From Heliophilum fasciatum (GTDB lineage: Bacteria > Bacillota > Desulfitobacteriia > Heliobacteriales > Heliobacteriaceae): DNA of 64,000 nucleotides. The notes beneath the pieces are model-generated. The model saw only the letters and a program-made list of their open reading frames with translations, made no database searches and was not told the origin of the DNA. Below, one piece after another: positions 26,893 to 34,695 of the stretch. A program made the position numbers and the translations under genes. Numbering within the stretch: the first letter of the stretch is position 1; the number at the start of each line of letters is the position of its first letter. The stretch spans positions 57,512-121,511 of the forward strand of contig NZ_SLXT01000008.1 in assembly GCF_004341395.1 (NCBI RefSeq), in the 5' to 3' direction.

Positions 26893-28064
26893 CATCTGCT
26901 CCAACTACAGTTGCCTCGCAACCTGCCCACGCTCTCCTATCGGCCAGCAGTAGCCATCGATGGCTGCACTGTACGCCTTCGGCCAGGCTGGAGCAGCAAT
27001 TCCCGGACAGCACCAGCACGTTCGCTGCCGAGGGCAGTTTAGCCCACGAGATCGCAGAATTAAAACTGCGAAAGAAATTCGTTGAGCCGATAGGGCCGCG
27101 CACCTTTTCGAACCGGCTCAAAAAGCTCCAGGAGAATCCCCTATACCAGTCTGAAATGCTTAAACATACCGACACCTATGTGGACTACATTTCAGGCATC
27201 GTCCATAGCTTCGTCCAGCCTCCATACGTGGCCGTTGAAAAACGTATCGATTACAGCGCTTATGTACCTGAAGGCTTTGGCACAAGCGATTGCATCATCA
27301 TCGGGGGTAATGTGATGCACGTGATTGACCTGAAATACGGCACAGGTGTTCCGGTCAGCGCTCAACAAAACACCCAAATGATGCTCTACGCACTGGGCGC
27401 GCTAGGGGCCTATGGATTTCTGTACCCAATCGAAACCGTGAAGATTGCGATTGTCCAGCCCAGACGGGACAGCATCGGTGAGTGGGAGATCAGTGTCGCG
27501 GACTTGCTGGCCTGGGGAGAAAGCATCAAACCGATTGCGGCTAAAGCGTTTGCCGGAGAGGGCGAATATATACCTGGTAGCCACTGCAAATTCTGCCGGG
27601 CTAAAGCGCAATGCCGAGCGAGGGCCGAGTATAACTTACAGCTTGATGGTTTTGAGAAGAAGATGCCGCCACTAATCACCAATGATGAAGTGGGCGCCAT
27701 ACTTGCCAAAGCACAGGACTTGGCCAAATGGGCGGAAGATCTTAAAGAATACGCATTAGCCGAATGCCTCAAAGGCAACGAGATCCCCGGATGGAAAGCG
27801 GTTGAGGGACGAGGCCATCGAGCTTTTGTAGATATAGATGCCGCTTTTGCGACTGTGAAACAGGCTGGATATGACGAAGCCATGTTGTACGAACGCAAAC
27901 CTTTGAGTGTCAAAGGTGTCGAAGACCTGTTGGGTAAAGCCAAGTTTAAGGAACTGCTAAATGGTTACGTCAATACGCCACCCGGAAAACCTGCGTTGGC
28001 CCCTGTGAGTGATAAACGGTCAGCGGTCACTCTTAAATCCAATGCCGCTGAGGACTTTAGCTAA
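26889..28064 (+). CDS. DUF2800 RecB/Cas4-like nuclease
   Basis: 391 residues. The nuclease signature includes EGSLAHEIAEL, the D-x-K pair in HVIDLKYGTG and a Gln motif (SAQQNTQMMLYALG). One Cys near residue 29 plus three near the end (CKFCRAKAQC) match the Fe-S cluster ligands of Cas4/AddB-type enzymes. Probably a DNA end-processing exonuclease for phage recombination with the downstream ssDNA-binding protein. Shares ATGA with the previous gene. Confidence 0.85.
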   Translation: MTSAPTTVASQPAHALLSASSSHRWLHCTPSARLEQQFPDSTSTFAAEGSLAHEIAELKLRKKFVEPIGPRTFSNRLKKLQENPLYQSEMLKHTDTYVDYISGIVHSFVQPPYVAVEKRIDYSAYVPEGFGTSDCIIIGGNVMHVIDLKYGTGVPVSAQQNTQMMLYALGALGAYGFLYPIETVKIAIVQPRRDSIGEWEISVADLLAWGESIKPIAAKAFAGEGEYIPGSHCKFCRAKAQCRARAEYNLQLDGFEKKMPPLITNDEVGAILAKAQDLAKWAEDLKEYALAECLKGNEIPGWKAVEGRGHRAFVDIDAAFATVKQAGYDEAMLYERKPLSVKGVEDLLGKAKFKELLNGYVNTPPGKPALAPVSDKRSAVTLKSNAAEDFS

Positions 28065-28077
28065 GGAGTTGGACTGG

Positions 28078-28434
28078 ATGAAGCCCCATGAAGTTATCGA
28101 GAAACTGAAAGCAAAGGGAATACGAATCAGTCGGGCTACGTTGAGCAACTGGGAAAAGTGGGGGCTAATCCCCGCATCGACACCCATTAACGGTCGAGAC
28201 GTCGCGTACCCAAGAGAAGCAGTTGCTCATGCTTATGCTTCATGGGCATTGCTTCACGGCAATCCATTCCCCGGCGTTAGTTTTACCCCAGAGAAAGTTG
28301 CTCAAATACGCATGAACGCACTGACTGGTACCAACGAAGAGATAACTTTTTTTAACGGTGATCCCGTTAAGTTGGTTGATAAAGCATTCTCGGCGTATTG
28401 GGATAAAACCAAAGAGATAAATGATTTTGAGTGA
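28078..28434 (+). CDS. MerR-like helix-turn-helix protein
   Basis: 118 residues. The N-terminus VIEKLKAKGIRISRATLSNW is a MerR-type helix-turn-helix with the following wing (GLIPASTPINGRDVAYP). No ligand-binding domain. ATG 28078 has AAGGAG 17 to 12 nt upstream; TTG 28069 is another option. It lies between the nuclease and ssDNA-binding genes, so it may regulate them. Confidence 0.65.
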   Translation: MKPHEVIEKLKAKGIRISRATLSNWEKWGLIPASTPINGRDVAYPREAVAHAYASWALLHGNPFPGVSFTPEKVAQIRMNALTGTNEEITFFNGDPVKLVDKAFSAYWDKTKEINDFE

Positions 28435-28450
28435 AAGAGGTAATGCGAAA

Positions 28451-29269
28451 ATGGTAAATCAAGATGTACTGCGTGTTATTACCGGCGAAGTTCGGTTGTC
28501 CTATGTCCATGCGTTCAAACCCTATGCCAAACAACCCAACCAAGAGCCAAAGTTTAGCGTAACAATTCTGGTGCCTAAGACGGATGTTGCGACGAAACAG
28601 AAGATCGACGCTGCCGTTCAAGCGGCCATCCAAGAAGGCGTAAGCAGTAAATGGAACGGTGTACGGCCTCCGGTGATCGCTATTCCAGTTCACGACGGTG
28701 ACGGTGCCCGCCCATCGGACGGTATGCCGTTCGGTGACGAGTGCAAAGGACACTGGGTGTTTACTGCATCGAGCAAGGAGCAGCCGCAGGTGGTCGACGC
28801 ATATGTTCAGCCCATCCTGAATCAGTCCGAAGTGTATTCCGGTATCTATGGCCGTGTGTCCGTGAGATTCTTCCCGTACAACCAAAACGGTAAAAAAGGC
28901 GTTGGGTGCGGACTCGGCAACATCCAAAAGCTACGTGATGGAGATCCGCTGAGCGGCCGGACGTCTGCATCCTCCGACTTTGGCGAATTCGGAACACCAC
29001 CGCAGCAACCGGCATGGGGCTTCCCGCAACAACCACCGCAACCCGCTGCGCCAGCGTATCCCCAACAACCCGCCTATCCACAAGCGCCACAAGGTTACGG
29101 CCAGCCGCAATATCAACCTCCCGCACCCCAAGGCTATGCCCCTCCGCAGTACCCGCAGGCAGCGCCGCCGGCACCACAACAACAAACGGCACAGCAGCAG
29201 ATTGACCCGATTACGGGAGCGCCCGTTGTACCGGGTGGTGTGTACGGGGTAGATACGCTGCCGTTCTAA
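28451..29269 (+). CDS. DUF2815-type ssDNA-binding protein
   Basis: 272 residues. The N-terminal 170 residues match the DUF2815 family (GEVRLSYVHAFKP, KFSVTILVPKTD, YSGIYGRVSVRFFPYN), an OB-fold-like ssDNA-binding protein of phages. The C-terminal 90 residues are a disordered Pro/Gln/Tyr linker ending GVDTLPF, very like the acidic protein-binding tip of bacterial SSB. ATG 28451 follows AGAGG. A terminator lies just behind it. Confidence 0.85.
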   Translation: MVNQDVLRVITGEVRLSYVHAFKPYAKQPNQEPKFSVTILVPKTDVATKQKIDAAVQAAIQEGVSSKWNGVRPPVIAIPVHDGDGARPSDGMPFGDECKGHWVFTASSKEQPQVVDAYVQPILNQSEVYSGIYGRVSVRFFPYNQNGKKGVGCGLGNIQKLRDGDPLSGRTSASSDFGEFGTPPQQPAWGFPQQPPQPAAPAYPQQPAYPQAPQGYGQPQYQPPAPQGYAPPQYPQAAPPAPQQQTAQQQIDPITGAPVVPGGVYGVDTLPF

Positions 29270-29282
29270 GTCTAAGACAAGC

Positions 29283-29312
29283 AAAAAGGGGGCTCGATTG
29301 AGCCCCTTTTTT
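29283..29312 (+). terminator. rho-independent terminator in the replication operon
   Basis: AAAAAGGGGGCTC, loop GATT, GAGCCCCTTTTTT. Strong stem and T-run between the ssDNA-binding gene and the polymerase gene. It may lower polymerase expression or mark a point of antitermination. Confidence 0.88.
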
Positions 29313-29331
29313 AACAGAACGAGGTGGTCTT

Positions 29332-31341
29332 GTGGGCGCGGTGAAGCATTTAAGCATCGACATAGAGACGTTTTCCAGTGTTGATATAACAAAAGCAGGT
29401 CTTTACAAATATGTGCAAAGTCCGGACTTTGAAATTCTACTTTTTGCGTATAGCTGGGATTTTGGAGACGTCCAACTTGTAGATCTGGCGCAGGGGGAGC
29501 GATTACCCCAAGAGGTTGTTTTTGCGCTGGCCGATCCGAACGTCATCAAACATGCGTATAACGCCAGCTTTGAATGGTACTGCATCAACAAGTTTTACTA
29601 TTCACCGTTGCCTCAATGGCGATGCACAATGCTGCATGGATTGTACTGCGGCTACACTGCCGGGCTGGCGGCTACGGCCGTGGCGCTCGGATTGCCAGAG
29701 GACAAGAGGAAAATGAGTATTGGTTCTGCACTAATTCGAACGTTCTGCGTGCCAAAGAAGGCGAAGCCGAAAACACAAACTACTGCGTTATTCCCGCAGG
29801 ACCCACTTCCTAACCGAACCATGCCGCATCACGAGCCTGAAAAGTGGCAGTTATTCAGGTCCTACTGCAAACAGGACGTTGTGACCGAAATGGAGATCGA
29901 AAAGCGACTGTCCGCTTTTCCCATACCCGAGAGGGAGCAACATCTGTGGGTAATCGACCAGCAAATCAACGCCTTCGGTGTAGCTGTCGATATGAGCCTG
30001 GTGGACGGAGCCTTGCAGTGTGACGAAATCATAACGGCCGAGCTGATGGGTGAGGCCGTGCGGTTGTCCGGATTGGACAACCCGAAATCCGTAAAACAAT
30101 TAACCAAATGGCTGACCATGGAGTTGGGGGAAGAGGTTGCCAACCTAAAAAAAGAGACGGTCAAGTCCATGCTCAATAACACAGACGATGGGGCGGCAAA
30201 GCGGATGTTGGAAATCAGACAAGAGCTGTCAAAGACATCTACCAAGAAATACGTGGTCATGAAAGAGGCCGCATGTGAGGATGGTCGGATCCGTGGATTA
30301 CTCCAATTCTATGGGGCCAACCGAACGGGTCGGTGGTCGAGCAGGATGGTGCAGGTTCAGAACTTACCCCGCAATTACATGAAGACGTTAACCCATGCTA
30401 GAGATTGCGTGAAAGCCGGAAAAGTAGACGCGCTGAAACTGATTTACGGAAACATACCTGATACGTTGTCACAACTCATTCGAACGGCTTTCGTCCCGGC
30501 ACCCGGTCACGTGTTCCTTGTGGCCGACTTCGCAGCGATCGAAGCGCGGATTATCGCTTGGCTCGCCGGCGAACAATGGCGCCTTGAAGTCTTCGCAACG
30601 CATGGAAAGATCTACGAGGCCAGCGCTTCACAGATGTTCGGCGTGGCCATCGAGTTGATCACAAAAGGGAACCCGGAATACGAACTGCGCCAGAAAGGAA
30701 AAGTGGCAGAGCTGGCTCTTGGCTATCAAGGTGGACCTGTCGCGCTGATATCTATGGGAGCCTTGACTATGGGGCTCACTGAAGAAGAATTACCGGACAT
30801 CGTTAAGCGGTGGCGAGCGACGAACCGGCGTATCGTTGACCTGTGGTTTTCGCTGGAGAATGCGGCCCTGGAGGTCATGCGGACCGGTCAGCCGGTTGGG
30901 GTGAAGGGGATGCTCCTGGCCCGAGAGGGCGACTATCAAAACGGGCAGGACTTCTTTACCATCACCCTGCCAAGTCGCCGCAAGTTGTTTTATACCCGGC
31001 CGTTCCTTCACGAAAACGACTTTGGAAAAGAGGCGCTACACTACCACGGCATCAACCAGAAAACGAAAAAGTGGGATCGGATATCCACATATGGCGGAAA
31101 ACTTGTGGAAAACGTGGTGCAAGCCATTGCGCGTGACTGTCTCGCAGAGAGTTTGATCCGGTTGCACTACGCTGGGTATAAAACCGCGATGCACATCCAT
31201 GATGAGGTTGTTCTGGACGTGCCAGCAGAACGCGCAAACCTGGATGAAGTATGCGGTATCATGGGGCAACCCATCGAATGGGCACCAGGCCTGGTATTGA
31301 AGGCCGATGGCTTTGAAACGAGCTTCTATAAAAAAGATTAG
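29332..31341 (+). CDS. family A DNA polymerase
   Basis: 669 residues. An N-terminal DnaQ-like 3'-5' exonuclease domain starts with the DIE motif (SIDIETFSS). The polymerase domain has TGRWSSR, motif A (VADFAAIEARI), motif B (RQKGKVAELALGYQGG) and motif C (HIHDEVVLDVP). The 5' nuclease domain of Pol I is absent, as in phage enzymes. GTG start after GAGGTGG. Main replicative polymerase of the phage. Confidence 0.95.
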   Translation: MGAVKHLSIDIETFSSVDITKAGLYKYVQSPDFEILLFAYSWDFGDVQLVDLAQGERLPQEVVFALADPNVIKHAYNASFEWYCINKFYYSPLPQWRCTMLHGLYCGYTAGLAATAVALGLPEDKRKMSIGSALIRTFCVPKKAKPKTQTTALFPQDPLPNRTMPHHEPEKWQLFRSYCKQDVVTEMEIEKRLSAFPIPEREQHLWVIDQQINAFGVAVDMSLVDGALQCDEIITAELMGEAVRLSGLDNPKSVKQLTKWLTMELGEEVANLKKETVKSMLNNTDDGAAKRMLEIRQELSKTSTKKYVVMKEAACEDGRIRGLLQFYGANRTGRWSSRMVQVQNLPRNYMKTLTHARDCVKAGKVDALKLIYGNIPDTLSQLIRTAFVPAPGHVFLVADFAAIEARIIAWLAGEQWRLEVFATHGKIYEASASQMFGVAIELITKGNPEYELRQKGKVAELALGYQGGPVALISMGALTMGLTEEELPDIVKRWRATNRRIVDLWFSLENAALEVMRTGQPVGVKGMLLAREGDYQNGQDFFTITLPSRRKLFYTRPFLHENDFGKEALHYHGINQKTKKWDRISTYGGKLVENVVQAIARDCLAESLIRLHYAGYKTAMHIHDEVVLDVPAERANLDEVCGIMGQPIEWAPGLVLKADGFETSFYKKD

Positions 31342-31353
31342 GAGGATGGTGCA

Positions 31354-31632
31354 ATGAAACTTAAGACTATCGACGGAACTGCGCTAACGAACGAACAACG
31401 CATCATGATCTATGACGATGTGCGACAAGGAATCGAGAGTGGCGATATCAAGGTCTATCAAGCTCATTCGGTGATTATTTGGACGGATGAGCAAGGATTG
31501 GCGTGGCAGGTCAAAGGCGAAACGCCCATTGAGCGGATTCGCCGGATAACCGGCTACTTAAGCAAAGTGGACAATTTCAACGGCGCGAAAAAGGCTGAAC
31601 TGGAGCATCGAGTCGCGCATTGCGATTGTTAG
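31354..31632 (+). CDS. hypothetical phage protein
   Basis: 92 residues, not recognised. Mixed alpha/beta, no membrane segment. AGGAGG precedes the ATG. It lies 12 nt after the polymerase gene and is probably co-transcribed. Confidence 0.6.
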   Translation: MKLKTIDGTALTNEQRIMIYDDVRQGIESGDIKVYQAHSVIIWTDEQGLAWQVKGETPIERIRRITGYLSKVDNFNGAKKAELEHRVAHCDC

Positions 31633-31674
31633 CATCGAAGCAATTGGATGTGAGTTGGCCCAGATAAGAAGGTG

Positions 31675-31700
31675 GCGGCCAAGGTAAGGGCTTTGGCCGC
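31675..31700 (+). other. hairpin between small genes
   Basis: GCGGCCAA, a 10-nt loop, TTGGCCGC: a perfect 8-bp stem with no T-run. It lies in the 96-nt gap before the 38-residue gene. Perhaps an mRNA processing or stability element. Confidence 0.4.
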
Positions 31701-31728
31701 TAATAAAAAGAGCGGGGGATTGGCGCGA

Positions 31729-31845
31729 ATGAAAAAATGCCAAGACTGCCCACATGCGCGGGGCGAAAACAAAGACCATCCTAATCCCGCGAGTTTGGCG
31801 TGCCTCTACTGTAACGTGATGAGTGAAAATGCCAAGGAGGAATAA
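31729..31845 (+). CDS. 38-residue zinc-ribbon protein
   Basis: The start is MKKCQDCPHARGENK and the end has CLYC, giving two CxxC pairs of a mini zinc ribbon. GGGGGA precedes the ATG. The stop codon is 5 nt before pcfK and its own 3' end supplies the AAGGAGG for that gene. Function unknown. Confidence 0.65.
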   Translation: MKKCQDCPHARGENKDHPNPASLACLYCNVMSENAKEE

Positions 31846-31850
31846 AGAAG

Positions 31851-32237
31851 ATGCTTCATGATGCCATCAAAAAAATACAATCAGAGATGCAGAAAAACAG
31901 CAATCACCCCTATGTGCAAGTGATTGGCACTTTCCTGCATCAGTACCTTGAAACAAATCCTGCGGCTGCCGAACGTATTATGGCCGCTGACAAGACCATC
32001 ATTAAGAGCCTGGATGCCATGCGAAAAGAAGCTGAGAAAAAGAAAGTGGGCAGTTGTGCCGTCCTGACCGATGCCGAGGGGTTTGGTATCGTGCTGAGCT
32101 ATTTCGGCATCGATGGGGTGGTGCCGACTGCAACGCCGATAAGCCAGCCGGTACCGGCGCCACAGCCGCAACCGATGCCCAAGGCCAAGCCGGCAGCAGT
32201 CGACTTCGATGTCAATCTCGATGATTTACTGAGGTGA
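31851..32237 (+). CDS. PcfK-like protein
   Basis: 128 residues. The N-terminal 85 residues match the PcfK family: an all-helical domain with NSNHPYVQVIGTFLHQYLE and RKEAEKKKVGSCAVLTDAEG. A Pro-rich linker and an acidic tail follow. Named after a gene of plasmid pCF10; the function is not known. Found here, as in other mobile elements, directly before pcfJ. Confidence 0.85.
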   Translation: MLHDAIKKIQSEMQKNSNHPYVQVIGTFLHQYLETNPAAAERIMAADKTIIKSLDAMRKEAEKKKVGSCAVLTDAEGFGIVLSYFGIDGVVPTATPISQPVPAPQPQPMPKAKPAAVDFDVNLDDLLR

Positions 32238-32243
32238 TGGGCT

Positions 32244-33776
32244 ATGGATTTTGAAGATCTAAAAGTACACATACCCCAATCACTTAGTGACGAGATGATC
32301 GAATATGCCGAGAACGTTGCACTCCTGCATAGCCGCTATCTCTTCGTCACACGGCGCGGTAAAAGACAGCATTGCTACTGCACGCACTGCAACGGGATGT
32401 TTGAAACACAAGGGCTGAATGTTGGCAAGCAAGCACATTGCGAGAAATGTAATAGCCTATGTTACGTTAAGTCGGCCGCTCGGGGGCGAAACAAAATGGT
32501 CGATGAAGTGTATTTTGTCTACTACGCAAAGTCGGTCATTGACCCTAAAGCCATTGTGGCCACGGGAATCTACGCCGTCAGAGATTACCGGTTTAGCTAC
32601 CGAAACGTCAAAACGCATTTTGAACTTGTGGCTATGTACCTGTTTATCCCGAGGGAAGGCAGCTATATGTGGCGGCGGATCGCGTATCAATCCATGGCGG
32701 AAGGATTTGTATACGTTGGAGAATGGACGCCATGTGCCACGACATACTCGATGGGCGTGCTCATGAAAAAAGCGCGGGAGTTTGTTTCGCATGAAAGTAT
32801 TAAGCAGGCGGTACAAGACACTCCGTTTGCTTGGTCAGGATGGGATCAATACGATTATCGTCGTGATAGCGACATGGTGGCGTTTTTTGGCTTATATGCA
32901 AGATACCCGTGTGTTGAGTATCTCGTGAAGCTTGGATTTGACAATATTGTAGGTGGGAAGTTAGCAGGTGAACGAAATTATAAAACCATCAACTGGCAAG
33001 GAAAAACGCTGTTTGATGTGCTTAGAATTACCAAGAAAGAACTAAATGAGATAAAGCGCAAAAACATTACGTTGGATTTTGAACTGCTTAAAATACTTCA
33101 AATGTCATTGAAAGACAGGTCTAATTTTTCGTTGGAAGAAGCAATGGCATTTTGCAAAGATTTTAACTATAGCATAGGAACACTTGAAAAACTAAATAAA
33201 TATGCACATTTGCGAAGAATCAGCAACTACCTGAAAAATCAAAAGCATAAAAATCATTTTGTGACTGTATCCGGTGCGCTGACTACATGGAGGGACTATC
33301 TGAATGATTGTGAAATCATGCAAATGGACCTTAGTGATGAAAGTGTGGTATTCCCACGTAACTTGTATCAAGCTCACCAAAACACCATAAAGCAAGTAAA
33401 GATAAAAGCGGATGAAAAGTTGAATCAACAGATCCGTGATCGGCTAAAAAGTTTGAATCGGTACTGCTTCGAGTTTGGGGGCCTGATGATTCGGCCAGTG
33501 GAGAGCACCGAAGAACTAATCGCCGAAGGAAAGACACTCCATCACTGCGTAGGCACCTACGGCAATCGGTATGCCGAAGGCAAAACGGATATCTTGGTGA
33601 TTCGACGCATCGAAGAACCGGACAAGCCATACTTCACGGTTGAAATCACAGATGGGCACGTACGCCAGGTCCATGGGGCGAAGAACTGCAACCCAACGGA
33701 GGATGTGCAAGCCTTCATGGCCGAATTCACCAAGCAGAAGTTAAAGCCCAAAGAACGGGAGGGTAAAGTGGCATGA
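32244..33776 (+). CDS. PcfJ-like protein
   Basis: 510 residues. A zinc-ribbon-like region near residues 34-72 (CYCTHCNG, HCEKCNSLCY) precedes a long middle section and the conserved PcfJ domain with EGKTLHHCVGTYGNRYAEGK near the end. The middle (about 32.9-33.4 kb) is markedly AT-richer than both ends, a sign of mosaic origin. The biochemical role is unknown. Coupled to the next gene by an ATGA overlap. Confidence 0.85.
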   Translation: MDFEDLKVHIPQSLSDEMIEYAENVALLHSRYLFVTRRGKRQHCYCTHCNGMFETQGLNVGKQAHCEKCNSLCYVKSAARGRNKMVDEVYFVYYAKSVIDPKAIVATGIYAVRDYRFSYRNVKTHFELVAMYLFIPREGSYMWRRIAYQSMAEGFVYVGEWTPCATTYSMGVLMKKAREFVSHESIKQAVQDTPFAWSGWDQYDYRRDSDMVAFFGLYARYPCVEYLVKLGFDNIVGGKLAGERNYKTINWQGKTLFDVLRITKKELNEIKRKNITLDFELLKILQMSLKDRSNFSLEEAMAFCKDFNYSIGTLEKLNKYAHLRRISNYLKNQKHKNHFVTVSGALTTWRDYLNDCEIMQMDLSDESVVFPRNLYQAHQNTIKQVKIKADEKLNQQIRDRLKSLNRYCFEFGGLMIRPVESTEELIAEGKTLHHCVGTYGNRYAEGKTDILVIRRIEEPDKPYFTVEITDGHVRQVHGAKNCNPTEDVQAFMAEFTKQKLKPKEREGKVA

Positions 33777-34672
33777 GTGAACTGGCGAGAACACCGGAAC
33801 TGATTGCTGCCGAGATCAATCTCATCAAACACGAAACTCGGCGAACAATCCTGGTCAACAGCGTCGAGATTGGCAAACGGCTGCACGAGGTCAAGAGCTT
33901 GGTACCTCATGGCGAGTGGGGTAAGTGGTTGGAAAGCAATGTCGATTATTCACAAAGCACAGCCAATAATTTAATGCGCATCTCTGAGGAATACGCGCCA
34001 ATGCTTACCCGATCAAATTCCCAAGCGCTTGAGAATTTGAGCTATACGCAAGCGGTAGCCCTGCTGGCGTTACCGAGCGAAGAACGGGAACAGTTTGTCA
34101 CTGAGAACAATGTGAAAGGCAAGTCAACCCGGGAATTGAACAAGCTTCTAAAGGAAAAACAGCAGCTCGAACAGATGCTCGAACAAGCACAGAAAGAGCT
34201 TGAATCGGAACGAAGCGCGTTGAAGACTGTCTCAGAGAGTTATGATCGGCTGGAAAAGGCCAACACGAAGCACTACGAAGAAGCGAAAAAGCTGAAAGAG
34301 CAGCTTAAAGAAGCAAAGAAATCGGGCAACAGCGATGAAGTTGATCGTTTACAACGGGAAATAGCGGCCAAGAATCAAGAGCTTCAATCAACCACTGCAC
34401 GTATCAAATCCCTTGAACAGGAACTCATGGAAAAGCCCCTCGAGGTATCAGCCGTTGTTGAGAAAGTACCGGAAGCCGTGGAAAAAGAGCTTCAGGAACT
34501 ACGACAGGGCGCTGCCGTTACAAAGTACAAGCTACAATTTGAGGGCCTTGTCAGTGGATTTAAGGGCTTACTGGGTGCCCTGGCCGAAATCAAAGAGACC
34601 GATCCTGCGTCGCATGAACGGTATAAGAACGCCGTAGCCGGCTTAATCAACAAGATGTCGCAGGCGTTGTAA
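33773..34672 (+). CDS. DUF3102 protein with long coiled coil
   Basis: 299 residues. The N-terminal 125 residues are a DUF3102 domain (IGKRLHEVKSLVPHGEWGKW, SYTQAVALLALPSEEREQF), which resembles the helix-turn-helix part of ParB-like proteins. Residues 128-235 are a charged coiled coil and the last 60 are helical. Probable DNA-binding protein, role unknown. Its own gene carries a copy of the 26-bp palindrome at 34014-34039. Confidence 0.75.
   Translation: MSELARTPELIAAEINLIKHETRRTILVNSVEIGKRLHEVKSLVPHGEWGKWLESNVDYSQSTANNLMRISEEYAPMLTRSNSQALENLSYTQAVALLALPSEEREQFVTENNVKGKSTRELNKLLKEKQQLEQMLEQAQKELESERSALKTVSESYDRLEKANTKHYEEAKKLKEQLKEAKKSGNSDEVDRLQREIAAKNQELQSTTARIKSLEQELMEKPLEVSAVVEKVPEAVEKELQELRQGAAVTKYKLQFEGLVSGFKGLLGALAEIKETDPASHERYKNAVAGLINKMSQAL
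34014..34039. repeat. 26-bp palindrome, copy 1 (intragenic)
   Basis: Begins CAAATTCCCAAGC and ends GCTTGAGAATTTG. The reverse complement is identical over 26 bp to the site at 39603-39628. Inside the DUF3102 gene, where it encodes NSQALENL. Confidence 0.7.
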
Positions 34673-34695
34673 CGCTGAAAACAGGAGTGATCAAA

